Program-made: the position numbers and the translations under genes
Source of the DNA: Hymenopellis radicata
Lineage: Eukaryota; Basidiomycota; Agaricomycetes; Agaricales; Physalacriaceae
Assembly: GCA_015501595.1 (NCBI GenBank)
Contig: JADNRX010000810.1
Location: 1 to 21,706 of the forward strand
DNA length: 21,706 bases
Direction: 5' to 3'
The notes under the pieces: model-generated
Database searches by the model: none
Told to the model about the DNA's origin: nothing
The model's input: the letters and a program-made list of their open reading frames with translations, nothing else
In this document: piece after piece, positions 1-9,693 of the stretch
Numbering within the stretch: position 1 is the first letter of the stretch
Layout: the number at the start of each line of letters is the position of its first letter

Positions 1-1395
1 AACAACAGGTGGTGGCACGGGGACACGAGGCTTATAATACTTGTGCCATTCCTCGCGCGTATGCTCGATGGCTGCTGTAATCCACGAGGGCTGCCAATTG
101 CGTGAGATGAAGTAGGACGTCTTGTATCGCGGCATCATAACTAACAACTCGATTAGGAAGGAAGTTACCAAAATAACGAATACATACTCATTGAAATGCG
201 CATCATGATGTTCTCGTCGGTCTTGGCGTAGTACTTGAGAATCGTCGCACGCCCGCATGCAGCGGCAGCACGAATAACCGGCAATTTGTCCGTATCGATA
301 ATGACCTTATCAAGGTTGTCGGCAAGCGTGTCCATGACAGGAATGGCCTCGAAAATCAGAGGAATCTTGGACTGGCAGATATACTTGGATGCTTGCAAGA
401 AGAGCTAGAAACCAATGCATAAGAACGAGTACAATTACATGACGGAAAATGTAGATACGAGGAGAAGGTCTCGGAGCTGGCGGAGCATCTCCCATTCGGC
501 TGGCGTCAACTTGAACTTCGACATTTTCTTCTTCGCAACCTTGTTAAGATCGGGCCGCTTGCAGAAGCTATCGAGCGCCGGAGCCAGGAGTAGCGCACGA
601 TCGAGGACGGGGTGCAATGAGTTCCAGCGTTGTCGCCACCATGCGGATCATCTTCTTGGGCTTCAAGTTGTGCTTGGGGCACTCCTCGGCGAGGATCAAC
701 TGCAGATTGTGGCTGTTTGAAGATCCGCTTGCCCAGCTTCATGATCTAAATTACTGATGAGTTATTGCAGACAAATAAATGCACCAGCAGACACACCTTC
801 GTAACTGCTGCCCGTGCATGCTTCCTGTCATCGTCGGTGAGCTCCTGTACCTCCTTCAAAGCATCCGACAAGGTATCAAGGGCGGCCTCGAGCGTCGCTG
901 CCTGCTCGGCATCTACCTCGTCCACGGCGGCCTGATCAACCTCATCCGGGTCATCCTCATCCTCCTCGATATACAGATTTCCTTCCTCATCGTAGTCCGT
1001 GCTCGCATCGTAGTCGTCCAAGCCCTTCTTGATCATTTTTTTCGAAATGAACTGCGCATGCATGCCTGCTGTCAGTCAGTACAGCTCGGCAACATGTAAT
1101 GTATGTTTACCTTCACAGAGAGGTCATTGATATGCCCCACGCAGCCTACGAAAGTCGCGCGACCAGCAGGAGAAGTCGCCGGAAGCTTCTTTTCCATACT
1201 GTCAACTGTGGCGGGATTGACGTTGGCGTTATCGCCACAGAACCCGAGGAGCTTCATGATAATATCGAAATCCTCAGCGCAGTCGAGCGTTCGTTTACCG
1301 AGATATTCGGCAGTGTGGCGCTTATGTAGCCTGCAATAAATTAAATGTGAGTCAGTGAAGTGAATACAATGAAGGTGAAAGGACATACGGAACCA
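1..1395 (-). pseudogene. hAT transposase relic, C-terminal half
   Basis: The minus-strand exons read as a BED/hAT-type cut-and-paste transposase. Inferred exons run 1395-1389, 1330-1111, 1065-797, 745-459, 404-188 and 140 to the window edge; the introns between them are 45-58 bp with GT...AG ends. The 1330-1111 exon carries HTAEYLGKR, GDNANVN (second catalytic Asp region) and CVGHIND. The next is acidic and ends in ELTDDDRKHAR. The following ones carry WNS, KLTPAEWEMLRQL, PVMDTLADNL and TILKYYAKTDE, and the edge exon reads YKTSYF then REEWHKYY; this is the usual hAT order, including the helical insertion domain. In 745-459 the matching residues jump frame at least twice (near 690 and 640), so it cannot encode a working enzyme. 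The C-terminal dimerisation block would lie left of the window. Confidence 0.85.
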
Positions 1396-1415
1396 CATCA
1401 GTAAATTCACGGATC

Positions 1416-1444
1416 TATAGGCGGCATAGACTATGCCGCCTATA
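1416..1444. repeat. 29-bp subterminal palindrome
   Basis: TATAGGCGGCATAG (1416-1429), one A, then the exact complement (1431-1444). It starts 20 bp inside the left end of the 1.83 kb element and has no equivalent at the right end. It could form a cruciform or RNA hairpin. Confidence 0.85.
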
Positions 1445-2263
1445 CCGTTTTTTCACCGGTATAGGAGAAAAGTGAATCTGCCAATCCTATACCACCTGTA
1501 CTCATGCATTGGTATAGAGGAGTAATTGTCTATACTAGATTTACGAGTGGTTCTATACCATTATTTAGATTTTATACGGAAAATTCACACATTCGTAGGG
1601 GGGTCAAAATAGTCTTTTCATTTGACATATACTACTACTAGATACTGGTCGCCCTCGTTGATGGTGGTCGAAAGCAACCGTTATCGTCCTAGCTGTATGG
1701 TCGTCGTCGTCCTGGCTGTATAGTGGTTGTCGTCCTAGCTTGTACATCGTCGTCTTCACTGACTGGTGCGTCGAGAGTGGTTGTCATCGTCGTCCTCGCG
1801 TGAATGTCGTTGTGCAGGTAGCGTCATCTCGACGAAGGGTAAGGTGTTGGTGGGGATATAACTCGTCAATGTTGCCGTTGCTAGGGCGATGGATGCGCCC
1901 CCACCGCGATCGGCGCCGTGATCTGCGATGAATAAAAGAAGCGGGAAGCACTAGAACGAGGGGTCAGAGACCTCGACGGCGCTGAACTACGCCGTCAAGG
2001 CCGGGTAAGTCAATATAAAAGGAATACATACCTGCTACTCCTTTCGTCGCCGCTGCCGCCACGGTCGCCATCGCCTCGTTGATCCGCAGCCTCGTTGGAG
2101 GGCTTATGCATCCAGCGGGACTGCCGGGGGTCTTGAAGCCCGCAAACATCCAGTCGCTTGACCAGACAAAAAATCAGATCCGAGGGAGACGACGCAAAGT
2201 CGGTCTCCGTAGTCATGGCAGCGACGACTCAAAGTCGGTCGCCGGATGTGCACTGTCTTGAGA

Positions 2264-2950
2264 TCAACCTTCCTCGTTGATGGCGCCAGTTTTTGAAACG
2301 AATGCTGCCAGTCGTCTGGGCTTACGCAGCAAGTCGTCCTCCAGTTGGTCGCATCCATCCAGATGTGAGAAAAGCACATAGTCGTGCACGCAGCCTTTCT
2401 GGGAGTGGGTGTCGGAAGGCTGAATCGAGACCGTGGGTGGTGGTAGGAGGGAGAGAGACGGTTTGATCACTCACCGATTTTCCGAATCGGTCATCCAATT
2501 GCGCACCGAACCAGCCTGTCGCAAGCTTGTCGGGCTCGTTCTCGTTGTCGCCATCATCCTACGTGCAATTGGAACCTGAAAAAATGAGTCGGCGCTGAAC
2601 GCGAAAAAGAATGTAGAAAGGACACACTAACGCAATTCTTGCAGGGAGGCCGCACTGCGGCTTGTTGGTGCCGACTCGGAGTTTCAAGGCGTCGCCTCTA
2701 ACCGACTATGTAAGAAGGACATAGACCGCAGGAGGTAGATAGACGTACATTCTGCCTGCATCCTGGTGCAGTGGTCTCCTACCATGGTGATACCCATGTC
2801 GTCATATCCTGCTGTCCTCAGTCGTCCGTCCTTTCTGGCGCTCCTGCGCTGCTGGTCGTCGTCATCACTTGCAGTGGTGCTGTCGTGGGTGTTTAAATTA
2901 CCCGTGATGCCGTCGTGGTCGTGATTGTCGCTCGTCGGGCTCTCATTGTC
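2264..2950 (-). pseudogene. uncharacterised spliced reading frame inside the 1.83 kb element
   Basis: Four minus-strand stretches read like exons of one acidic protein: 2950-2750 (67 open codons with DHDGITG, SDDDDQQRR and YDDMGITMVGDHC), 2705-2632 (VRGDALKLRVGTNKPQCGL), 2575-2475 (DDGDNENEPDKLATGWFG, then DDRFGKS) and 2398-2264 (KGCVHDYVLFSHLDGC, then LEDDLLRKPRRL). The last two join in phase across a GTGAGT...CCCAG intron. The first junction does not: splicing from 2749 to 2705 gives a stop, so either my boundary is wrong or the gene is broken. I do not recognise the protein. It may be the element's own gene or a captured host fragment. Confidence 0.4.
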
Positions 2951-3226
2951 GTTGTTGAGTCACGCTGGAGAGAGATAAGGTGGTCGTGCCTAGGTGGAAG
3001 TGGTTGAGACAGAAAAGATGGACTTGAGCAAAACCAGAATTGAACGTGCACGTGGCCCGAAGAAGTTAGCGCACGGACCACGTTCAGTATAGAACAGGTA
3101 TAGAAGCTTGATCTATAGAGAAAACACGCGGTATAGGGAAATCCGGGCCATCTAGTCGATCCGATCACCTGGCCTATTCCGGCTATACATTCTATACCCT
3201 TCTATAGAGTCGTGAATTTACTGATG

Positions 3227-4293
3227 CATATCCAGGTGCATAAGGTCAATGGCGCACTTCTCGCGGCTAAAGAACACGAGAGCAATCCCTTGACTGGAGC
3301 GCTTTCCGCCTGATGCCCAGCCATCAAAAACCATGTGAAGACGCCCCGGAACATCATCCTTCAACACGAATTAGAGAAGTCAACACAAAAAATGCAAGCA
3401 ACATACTTTCAGTTTCTTGCGCACGATGACTTTGGTCACCTCGTAGGCCTCTTTGACGTCTTTTGAAAGAGTATTGGCGGAGAAGACGCGCGCCTTCGCG
3501 TTGTTCATCGTGACAATTGACCGCATCGGGTTGTACTCTGCGATAGCGAACGGGCATTGGCACAGGCAGACCAACTCGACAAGATGGTAGCGCAGACGGC
3601 CATCCGAATACGTTGAGCCACGGCGAAGGGTTCAATGGAAGATTGTTGCTGGACGAGGGCGGGACAATGCTGGACATGACGAACGAGGTTACTAGTCGAC
3701 TTGTCGGTAAAAACCTCGATGGACGACTAGATCCGGTCGTCTATGAACGAGGTGAGATGCAGTAAAGAAGCACACGCCAAACTTACAATTTGCAGACGAA
3801 CACCTGTTGATATTCGCCATTTTCACCGGCATTCTCCACCCACTCGACTGCTGGGGCGCTGAAGTGAGTGTAGCACTCAGAGCTCCAACGAGCGACGAGC
3901 TTTTCTAGGGGTTAAATCAGCACCAAGAAAGCAGGTTGAGTTAGTACACTTACTCAAGCGTTTGTCCCAAAAACCCGCGGGAGTCTTCGCCCTCTTCATC
4001 GTCACTGGGCATCTCGGAGACGCCTTCAGAGACACCTTCTGAAACCAACTCGATGGTATCCTCGACGACTTCGACCTCCACACCTGCAACCTCCGACTCC
4101 GCCTCAGACTCGGACGGGTCAGGCTGCTTCTTCTTTCCACGACCACCAGAGGCCTTTTTGCCTCCGCGTGAGCTCGAACGTGGACGCTTGGTAGGAGGCT
4201 TGGAAGACTTCCCGACAGTTTCGCACGCTTGCGCTTGGGGAGATCGCTGAGTGAGGGGGACGAGACGGAACGACGAGGATGACGGGGAGGCAT
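3227..4293 (-). pseudogene. hAT transposase relic, N-terminal half with BED-type finger
   Basis: This is the 5' part of the gene that resumes at 1395. A likely start (MPPRHPRRS) lies at 4293. The first exon holds a basic Lys/Arg/Ser segment and, in another frame, a long acidic segment (SESEAESEVAG onwards), suggesting paired frameshifts. A 49-bp intron (3953-3905) joins FWDKRL to KKLVARWSSECYTHFSAP, ending in VFVCKL at 3787. The exon at about 3700-3407 carries TDKSTSNLVRHVQHCP, the His/Cys half of a BED zinc finger, then a frame change before PFAIAEYNPMR and TLSKDVKEAYEVTK. After a 48-bp intron (3406-3359), exon 3358-3227 has the first catalytic Asp region, MVFDGWASGG. It is dead: internal frame changes plus the large insertion. 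Confidence 0.8.
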
Positions 4294-4321
4294 TTCTGTC
4301 GTGTTGAAAATGGGTGAACAA

Positions 4322-4662
4322 AGCGACTATAAGTATGATTAGAGTGAGTCGACTAAAGTAGAAAAATAGACCAACTTACCAGGTTAAGCACCGAAAGAGC
4401 GCTATCGATGGCCAGGCAGAAGGATACAGCGGCCTGGAGAGATATTACTGGATGATAAGAAGGAAATGAAATCGATTTACCAATGATTTAGACCGGGTAT
4501 TCGTCTCCTGCGCCACAGAGACCGAATGACACACTAGTGGGGAGACAAACCATTGAAATCAGAATGAAACAGGTAAGAAAGACCCACCAAATCTCGGCGG
4601 CGCAATAAAATGCCACTATCGATGACCTGGGCGGTCTATGCATTCCCCATTCGAAGGCCCGC
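4322..4662 (-). other. leader region upstream of the hAT gene
   Basis: No recognisable protein. On the minus strand an exon-like stretch ends at AACCTG followed by GTAAGT near 4378, and other GT/AG pairs are present, so it could hold 5' untranslated exons of the hAT gene. This rests on splice-like signals only. Confidence 0.25.
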
Positions 4663-4928
4663 TGACAATCGCCAGCGAGGAGAAACTGGCAATCGCCAAT
4701 CTCTGGTGAGCTGGGCGCCCGAAATCCATTGATAAGTGTCGTCCTCAGCACCTGGCGGCCCGTCCACCGCACTTCGCCATCCGTGTTCGCTGCTGGCAAT
4801 CGCCTGACAGCGGAGAAATGGCAATCGCCATATTCCCATAAGGTTGCGGTCCGAGGTCGACAAGGCACTCCAGTTGGAGCAGACGATGTTGCTGGCAATC
4901 GCCAGAGCAACGAGACTGGCAATCGCCA
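4663..4928 (+). repeat. three paired dyad modules (TGGCAATCGCCA family)
   Basis: The 12-mer TGGCAATCGCCA, a near-palindrome (TGGC-AATC/GATT-GCCA), occurs at 4663 (one change), 4687, 4794 (one change), 4819, 4893 and 4917. Copies always come in pairs starting 24-25 bp apart, separated by a short purine-rich AGCGGAGA-like spacer. All six have the same orientation. Sequence between modules is not obviously repeated, so the pair is the conserved unit. Confidence 0.9.
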
Positions 4929-5162
4929 TGTCCAAGGAGGGAGTCGGTGGTGGGAAGGAAGACGAGGCGCTTATGAGGCCCAAACAAGTGACTGGAGTCA
5001 CGTGATGTGACCTGTAGCTGAAGCGGCGGGGACACTCAGAGTGGCCTCAAAGGTGGTATCGGAGCGAGATTCACACCAAGGAAGATCAGGACAAGTAGAA
5101 TACAATTGTTATCATTTCGAGTCAAATTACTGATTTGTTACGGAATTGTACATAGATAAATG
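4929..5162. other. non-coding stretch before the tandem array
   Basis: No gene, hairpin or repeat recognised. On the minus strand it holds AG dinucleotides that could accept the last intron of the neighbouring array, but no open frame follows. Confidence 0.3.
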
Positions 5163-6310
5163 TAAGTAATGATATCGTAGTGGGCGGGACATCGGGGCCG
5201 GAGGGCGGGAAACCCCAAAACGACAGCAGAGTCTTTCGAGCGAGCATATTGAAGGCTTTAATGACAAAACTGCACGGTTATTCATTGTGGAATTACTGAG
5301 ATATGTATAAATTGGAGAAACTTACCTTGGAGATCGGTTAATGGTCGGGATGTCGGCGCCAGCGGGCGGGATACCCCAAACGACAGCGGAGTCTTCAAGC
5401 GAGCGTATTGAAGGCATTAATGACAAAACTGCACGGTTATTCATTGTGAAATTAGCGAGATATGTATAAATTGGAGAAACTTACCTTGGAGATCGGTTAA
5501 TGGTCGGATGTCGGCGCCGGCGGGCGGGACACTCAAACGACAGTGGAGTCTTCGAGCGAGCGTATTGAAGGCATTAATGACAAAACTGTACGGTTATTCA
5601 TGATGAAAATACCGCGACATGGATAAATTAGAGAAACTTACCTTTGAGGAAAGGCAAGATCGGTCAGTAGTCGGGATGTCGGGGAAGAAGGGCGGGACCA
5701 CCCAGACGACGGCAGAGTCTTCGAGAGACTGTCTTGAAGGTTCGAACGCTAAGGACAACAGGTCAGTACGGTAGGAAATGAGAGAGATATGGATAAATTA
5801 GAGAAACTTACCTTAGAGATCGGTCAGTGGTCGGGACGTCGGCACTGGAGGGCGGGACACCTCAAATGACAGCGGCGTCCTCAGAAGACTATCTTGAAGG
5901 TTTGAACGACAAAACTGCACAGTTATTCATTGTTAAATAACTGAGATATGAATAAAAGAGTGGAACTGACCTGTGAGATTCCTCAGTGGCCGGGGCGTCG
6001 GCGGCGGAGGGCGGGACCACCCAAACGACGGTACAGTATTCGAGTGTACCTATCCACAGTTCGTATGCTGCAGGGGATCAAGCAGGACGGTCAGAATTGA
6101 GGGATAGACCAAGCAATTTATCGAACGCACCCAAATGTAAGTTCAAGATCAGGTAGCGACGGCGGGGGCGGCGGTTGTGGGCGGGCTTGCCCAAACGACA
6201 GCGGTGTCGTCAGGAGTATGTAGTAGTCGTGCATATGCTACAAGAGACCGAGCGGTACGGTCAGAAATGAGTGCGATACGGAGAAATGAACAGACCTACC
6301 TCAGAGCAAG
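5163..6310 (-). repeat. tandem array of about seven exon/intron-like units
   Basis: Seven degenerate direct repeats of about 157-170 bp (159 in the best-conserved units). Read on the minus strand, each has a GTAAGT-like donor (at 5325, 5484, 5641, 5811, 5970 and, as GTAGGT, 6299; missing near 6140), an AT-rich intron-like stretch of about 56 bp ending GTGCAG, and an exon-like stretch of about 103 bp. In one frame the exon reads SLEDSAVVWGIPPAGADIPT; other units give SLEDSAVVWVVPPFFPDIPT, TLEYCTVVWVVPPSAADAPA and TAVVWASPPTTAAP. The unit near 5890 has Trp changed to a stop. Because 103 is not divisible by 3, splicing every unit would change frame each time. I do not recognise the peptide. It may be an expanded exon of a dead gene or a non-coding spliced transcript. 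Confidence 0.7.
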
Positions 6311-6385
6311 ACGAAAAGTTAGACGACGGGCGCAGCGACGGCGGCCAGGAGTGCCAAGATGGTAAAGGCAGTGATATAATGTATC

Positions 6386-6680
6386 TGGCAATCGCCAGAT
6401 AGCAGCGGATGGCAATCGCCAAGGCGCGGTGAGCGTCCAGCACGTCAGCGAGAGAGAGTCCCCGATGAGATCTGTACAACATTCGATTAGTAGATAGATA
6501 ATCAATAAAGCTTACCGAAAATTAATATATCAGGGAGGGAGTCGCGAAGCATCGCTGAGCCAGCGGCGCAAGCCGCTGCGACCTCCCGCCCCGCCGACCA
6601 AAATCCAAGATGTTGAGTACGCCAGACGGACCAGGAAGAGCCGATGGCAATCGCCATACGACGGCGGATGGCAATCGCCA
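6386..6680 (+). repeat. two further paired dyad modules
   Basis: Perfect TGGCAATCGCCA copies at 6386 and 6410, and at 6645 and 6669, each pair 24 bp start to start. Spacers are GATAGCAGCGGA and TACGACGGCGGA. Orientation matches the modules at 4663-4928. No gene in the 220 bp between them. Confidence 0.92.
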
Positions 6681-6763
6681 GCCCGCTCAGCGCCGGATCC
6701 AGAAAGAGAGTGTGGTGATGGAGGTGGTGGTGAGACGATGAGGCGCGATAGCGCAAAACCCTG

Positions 6764-6805
6764 CTTTGGGAAGGTGAGTCATCATAATGACTCACCTTCC
6801 CAAAG
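6764..6805. repeat. perfect 19-bp hairpin with TGAGTCA core
   Basis: Arms 6764-6782 and 6787-6805 are exact complements around the loop CATA. Each arm contains TGAGTCA/TGACTCA, the consensus bound by AP-1/Gcn4-type bZIP proteins in fungi. The region has no convincing reading frame, so a structural or regulatory role is possible. Confidence 0.9.
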
Positions 6806-6826
6806 TGACTTGGTCGATTTGGGCTT

Positions 6827-6856
6827 GAAGGTGAGTAATCGTCATTACTCATCTTC
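6827..6856. repeat. second, related 13-bp hairpin
   Basis: GAAGGTGAGTAAT (6827-6839), loop CGTC, then ATTACTCATCTTC (6844-6856): thirteen pairs, one of them G-T. The arm differs from the 6764 hairpin mainly by TGAGTCAT to TGAGTAAT, so the two look like a duplicated hairpin that has drifted while keeping pairing. Confidence 0.8.
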
Positions 6857-7037
6857 TGTGGCTGTGCTGGAATCGTCTAGATTCCAAGGCCACGGGTACC
6901 CCTCCTTCAGCAGAACGCCCAAGTGCCGTCTGCTACACACGGCGCCCAAATCCCGCCGTCATCCTCAAGATCGTCGACACTGGTGAGTGTTTTGTTTCCT
7001 CTCTCTTTCTTTCCCTCTTTCCCTTTCTCCTGCGGCT

Positions 7038-7196
7038 TGGCGATTGCCATCCGCCGCTGCTTGGCGATTGCCATCAGCATTATTTTCATTGACAACCAGC
7101 AGGCCAGCAACGATGACGGCGCGATTGGAGGCGGTTTGGCGATTGCCATCCGCTGCTGTCTTGGCGATTGCCAGCAGCGCTGCGTGACGATTGTCA
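7038..7196 (-). repeat. two dyad modules in reverse orientation
   Basis: TGGCGATTGCCA, the complement of the upstream motif, at 7038, 7062, 7137 and 7162, with a diverged fifth copy TGACGATTGTCA at 7185. Steps are 24, 25 and 23 bp. Spacers TCCGCCGCTGCT and TCCGCTGCTGTCT are complements of the upstream spacer type. The cluster ends 118 bp before the start codon of the intact gene at 7314. Confidence 0.9.
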
Positions 7197-7313
7197 AGCG
7201 GATGGAACTTGTGTCGGCGGGGCACAGCGCCTGATGAGCGCCTCTTGCGCCTCTTCTCTATCGGCGGGAGGAGCCTGCAAGATCGCTAACCGGATTTTTA
7301 GAGTCGAGTGAGC

Positions 7314-9547
7314 ATGGCTGCACAGACGGTATGTATTTTCGCCGTCATTGAAATGTCCCTAACAATTGCGCCACAGCCCCACCAGACTGCCTACCACAAG
7401 GACCTCCTCGCCGATCCTGACCGTGTTACGGCCCTCAAAAATCCAGACAAAGGTACATTTCATTCTGCTCAATATTTGCAGCATACTAAGACCAATCTAG
7501 CGATTACCATTATCGACGGCAAGTTTGGCGCCGTCCTGACGGAGTCGCCTTTCATCATCACAACGCCAAACGCTTCATGGATCCCCAATCCCTCGCGCCA
7601 CCCGAACGAAATCCTGCAGATTCGCAGCGATTACTTGTACGGGCCTGAGGATTATCTCCTCTGGCCTCAGGAAGATGTTCCAGAAGCGCGTTGGCTCCCT
7701 TGTCTGCTTCGCGTTTTTCCCCAGGACGGCTCCCTCGACGACAAACTCACTATTCTGTGGGATTCCCTGTCGCCCAGCCAGCAGTTTCGAGAAGATACCA
7801 ATTTCCGTCGCGGCTTTGGGTCCGCCACATCTCTGTTTGCACAGGATCTAGAAGATTGTATTTCTGTGCTAGACTCCACATTTTCTTCCTCCAAATTCCC
7901 CCCCCAGACGATGGAAATCGTCCACCGCCACACCACGACGATGTCCGTCATTAGTCAGACGCTTCGATTAACGCCCCTCTCCCTCTCTCGTTTTTCCCAG
8001 CAGATTCGCGCTTTCCAGCGCCTTGGCCGACAGTGTGTAGCCCTGAACACGTTCACGACACTGGTCGTTCCCGCTGCCGAAGGCAAAGTTTCTCATCTCG
8101 ATAATAGGCGTTTCTGCGAGGATTATGTCGGCTGTTTCACATTCGACGTAGCGCTGGGGGCTCTCCTCCTACGATGTGGAATTCCCGTCTGGCTGCTTCG
8201 CGACCTGTCACTCGTGGGGCACTGTCGCGTCGATAAGCTCCTCCCGATCACATATGCGAAGGACATGGTTGTCACCTCGCTTCCGAGGCCGCCAGTAGCG
8301 CCAATGTGGGAGGGTCCCCGACGAGGGCCGGGGAAGATTGGGGCCCTCACTTCTGCAATCGAGCGGAATCAAGGCTCCTTTCTCAGTCCCGCCAATTATA
8401 GTATCTCTGGCGCTGCTCGTCCTCAGGCGATTCTACCGGCTCCTTCCTCTTCTTCGCGCCAAACTGCCCGTCCTTCAACACGTGGGTCGCCAAGTGAGTG
8501 GAATTGTTTGAAAACTTTGCTTAATATCTAATGTATTTCTTTACAGCGAAGGTCATGGCGTATCCGACGCACACATTGCTGCCGGCAATGGCGTCTACTT
8601 GGCTACACGTCGCGAAAGTAATTGACGAGCAGGAGTACCTCCAGTACTGCATCAATAAACCCGCCGAGCGATACTTTGTCCCCCGCCCCGATCTCTTCAC
8701 CAACGCTTTGCAGCCAAAAGTCGCCAGCTACTTGGAAACCTGGCTTCGTTTGCGAGGAATCGTGCTAGGCTGCATGAGTGAGGGTGAACCGCAGGCTCTC
8801 TCCCATAGGGCATGGCGGCTTTGGCTCGATCGTGGGGCATTGGAAATTGAGGTGACGCAGGGAGGGAAGACTGTGCAGAGGAAGAATAGGGAGAAAGACG
8901 AGGTGGATGTCTTGATTTCTGCGGCGAGGAAGCAAGGTCCGGTAGAACTAGCCGGTGAGGTGATGTGGAAGGGCAGAAAGTTCGAGTTCGATGGAATGGT
9001 TGGGCCGCGCCATTGTCGCGAGATTCTGTGGGAGTTGAATGAGCTCGGATTCCGCTTTGAAATGTGCATGTTGGATTCCACCTTGTCCACTCTCGCCTCC
9101 CCTCGCGAACGCTATAATCGGATTCGGCGTTGTTTCCCCATCAGCCACGCGCCTCTCGAATTGGCCGACTTGGGACAGGCGAATCAAGGCCTGGCGCATT
9201 CTGACTGGTTTTCGCGCGCCCCGTTTGTCTACGCTCTTCGCCACGTTATGCGCTTCTGGAGGATCGATGTCGTTCGCGCGGCCAGATGGTTAACCGATGA
9301 GGAGTATTTCAAGATCGACGAGAAGCGGGGATTATCACCGGCCGATTTCGAAGACTTTGAGTACAAGGTCATTAAGATCTACATCTCTGCATTCCTCACA
9401 GTCTACGGCCGGACTCCCCGCATTCCAATGATTCTTTCGCACCAGCCGGTCACTGAGTGGAAGAAGCCGGTTTACCATAGGATGGCAGTTGGGCCGAACG
9501 GAGTTTGGATGCCAGAACGTGAGTCGGATGAGCTGTATGAATATTAG
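7314..9547 (+). CDS. uncharacterised agaricomycete family protein, four exons
   Basis: The best gene in the window. Exons 7314-7328, 7377-7452, 7501-8493 and 8547-9547 join to 694 codons. Introns are 48, 48 and 53 bp with GTATGT, GTACAT and GTGAGT donors; the second has TACTAAG as branch site. I chose the ATG at 7314 because exon 1 (MAAQT) splices in phase. Residue patterns match a large family seen only in Agaricomycetes and without known function: GKFGAVLTESPFI near residue 40, a YLYGPEDYLLWPQED block, DTNFRRGFG, VHRHTTTMSVISQTLRLTPL, CGIPVWLLRDLSLV near 330, and a C-terminal block with LETWLRLRGIVLG, HCREILWELNELGFRFE and YHRMAVGPNGVWMPE. No signal peptide, membrane segment or catalytic motif is evident. 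A Pro/Ser-rich linker of about 50 residues precedes the last intron. No frameshift is seen, unlike every neighbour, so it may be functional. Confidence 0.85.
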
Positions 9548-9693
9548 GTTACTTGTAGCTACAATTTGGACGCATTTTCGCATATCGTATCAGCGCCGTA
9601 GTTGTATTTTTGTATTGTATTGCTGGACTTTTTTTTTGTTGAGCAGTTTTTGAAGGGGAAGGGCACTTGAGGCAGTTAGGTTCTTCAATCTCA

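Larger units (their letters stand above)
1396..3226. mobile_element. 1.83 kb DNA element inserted in the hAT gene
   Basis: The ends are perfect 16-bp inverted repeats, CATCAGTAAATTCACG at 1396-1411 and its complement at 3211-3226, with weaker pairing (TCTATAG) just inside. Both flanks carry CA (1394-1395 and 3227-3228). Deleting the element and one CA joins the hAT exon in frame as HLDMVPLHKRHT, which fixes the boundaries. Many GGTATAG/CTATACC copies lie in the outer 150-200 bp at both ends, like transposase-binding subterminal repeats. I see no transposase motif inside, so it is probably non-autonomous. A 2-bp CA duplication does not fit Tc1/mariner (TA) or hAT (8 bp). The superfamily is left open. 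Confidence 0.75.

Noticed and set aside
4488..5035. Overlapping minus-strand frames of 96-144 codons
   Set aside because: Three frames open over the same dyad-containing bases with repeated GDCQ/LAIA words, which are translations of TGGCAATCGCCA rather than protein signal.
6502..6852. 116-codon minus-strand frame across the hairpins and dyads
   Set aside because: Its content is dictated by the hairpins and dyad repeats, with His-rich low-complexity sequence between; no sign of a protein family.
4663..7196. Dyad modules as a CRISPR array
   Set aside because: Repeats are 12 bp, come as pairs with near-constant spacers, occur in both orientations and are hundreds of bases apart in a eukaryotic setting with no cas genes.
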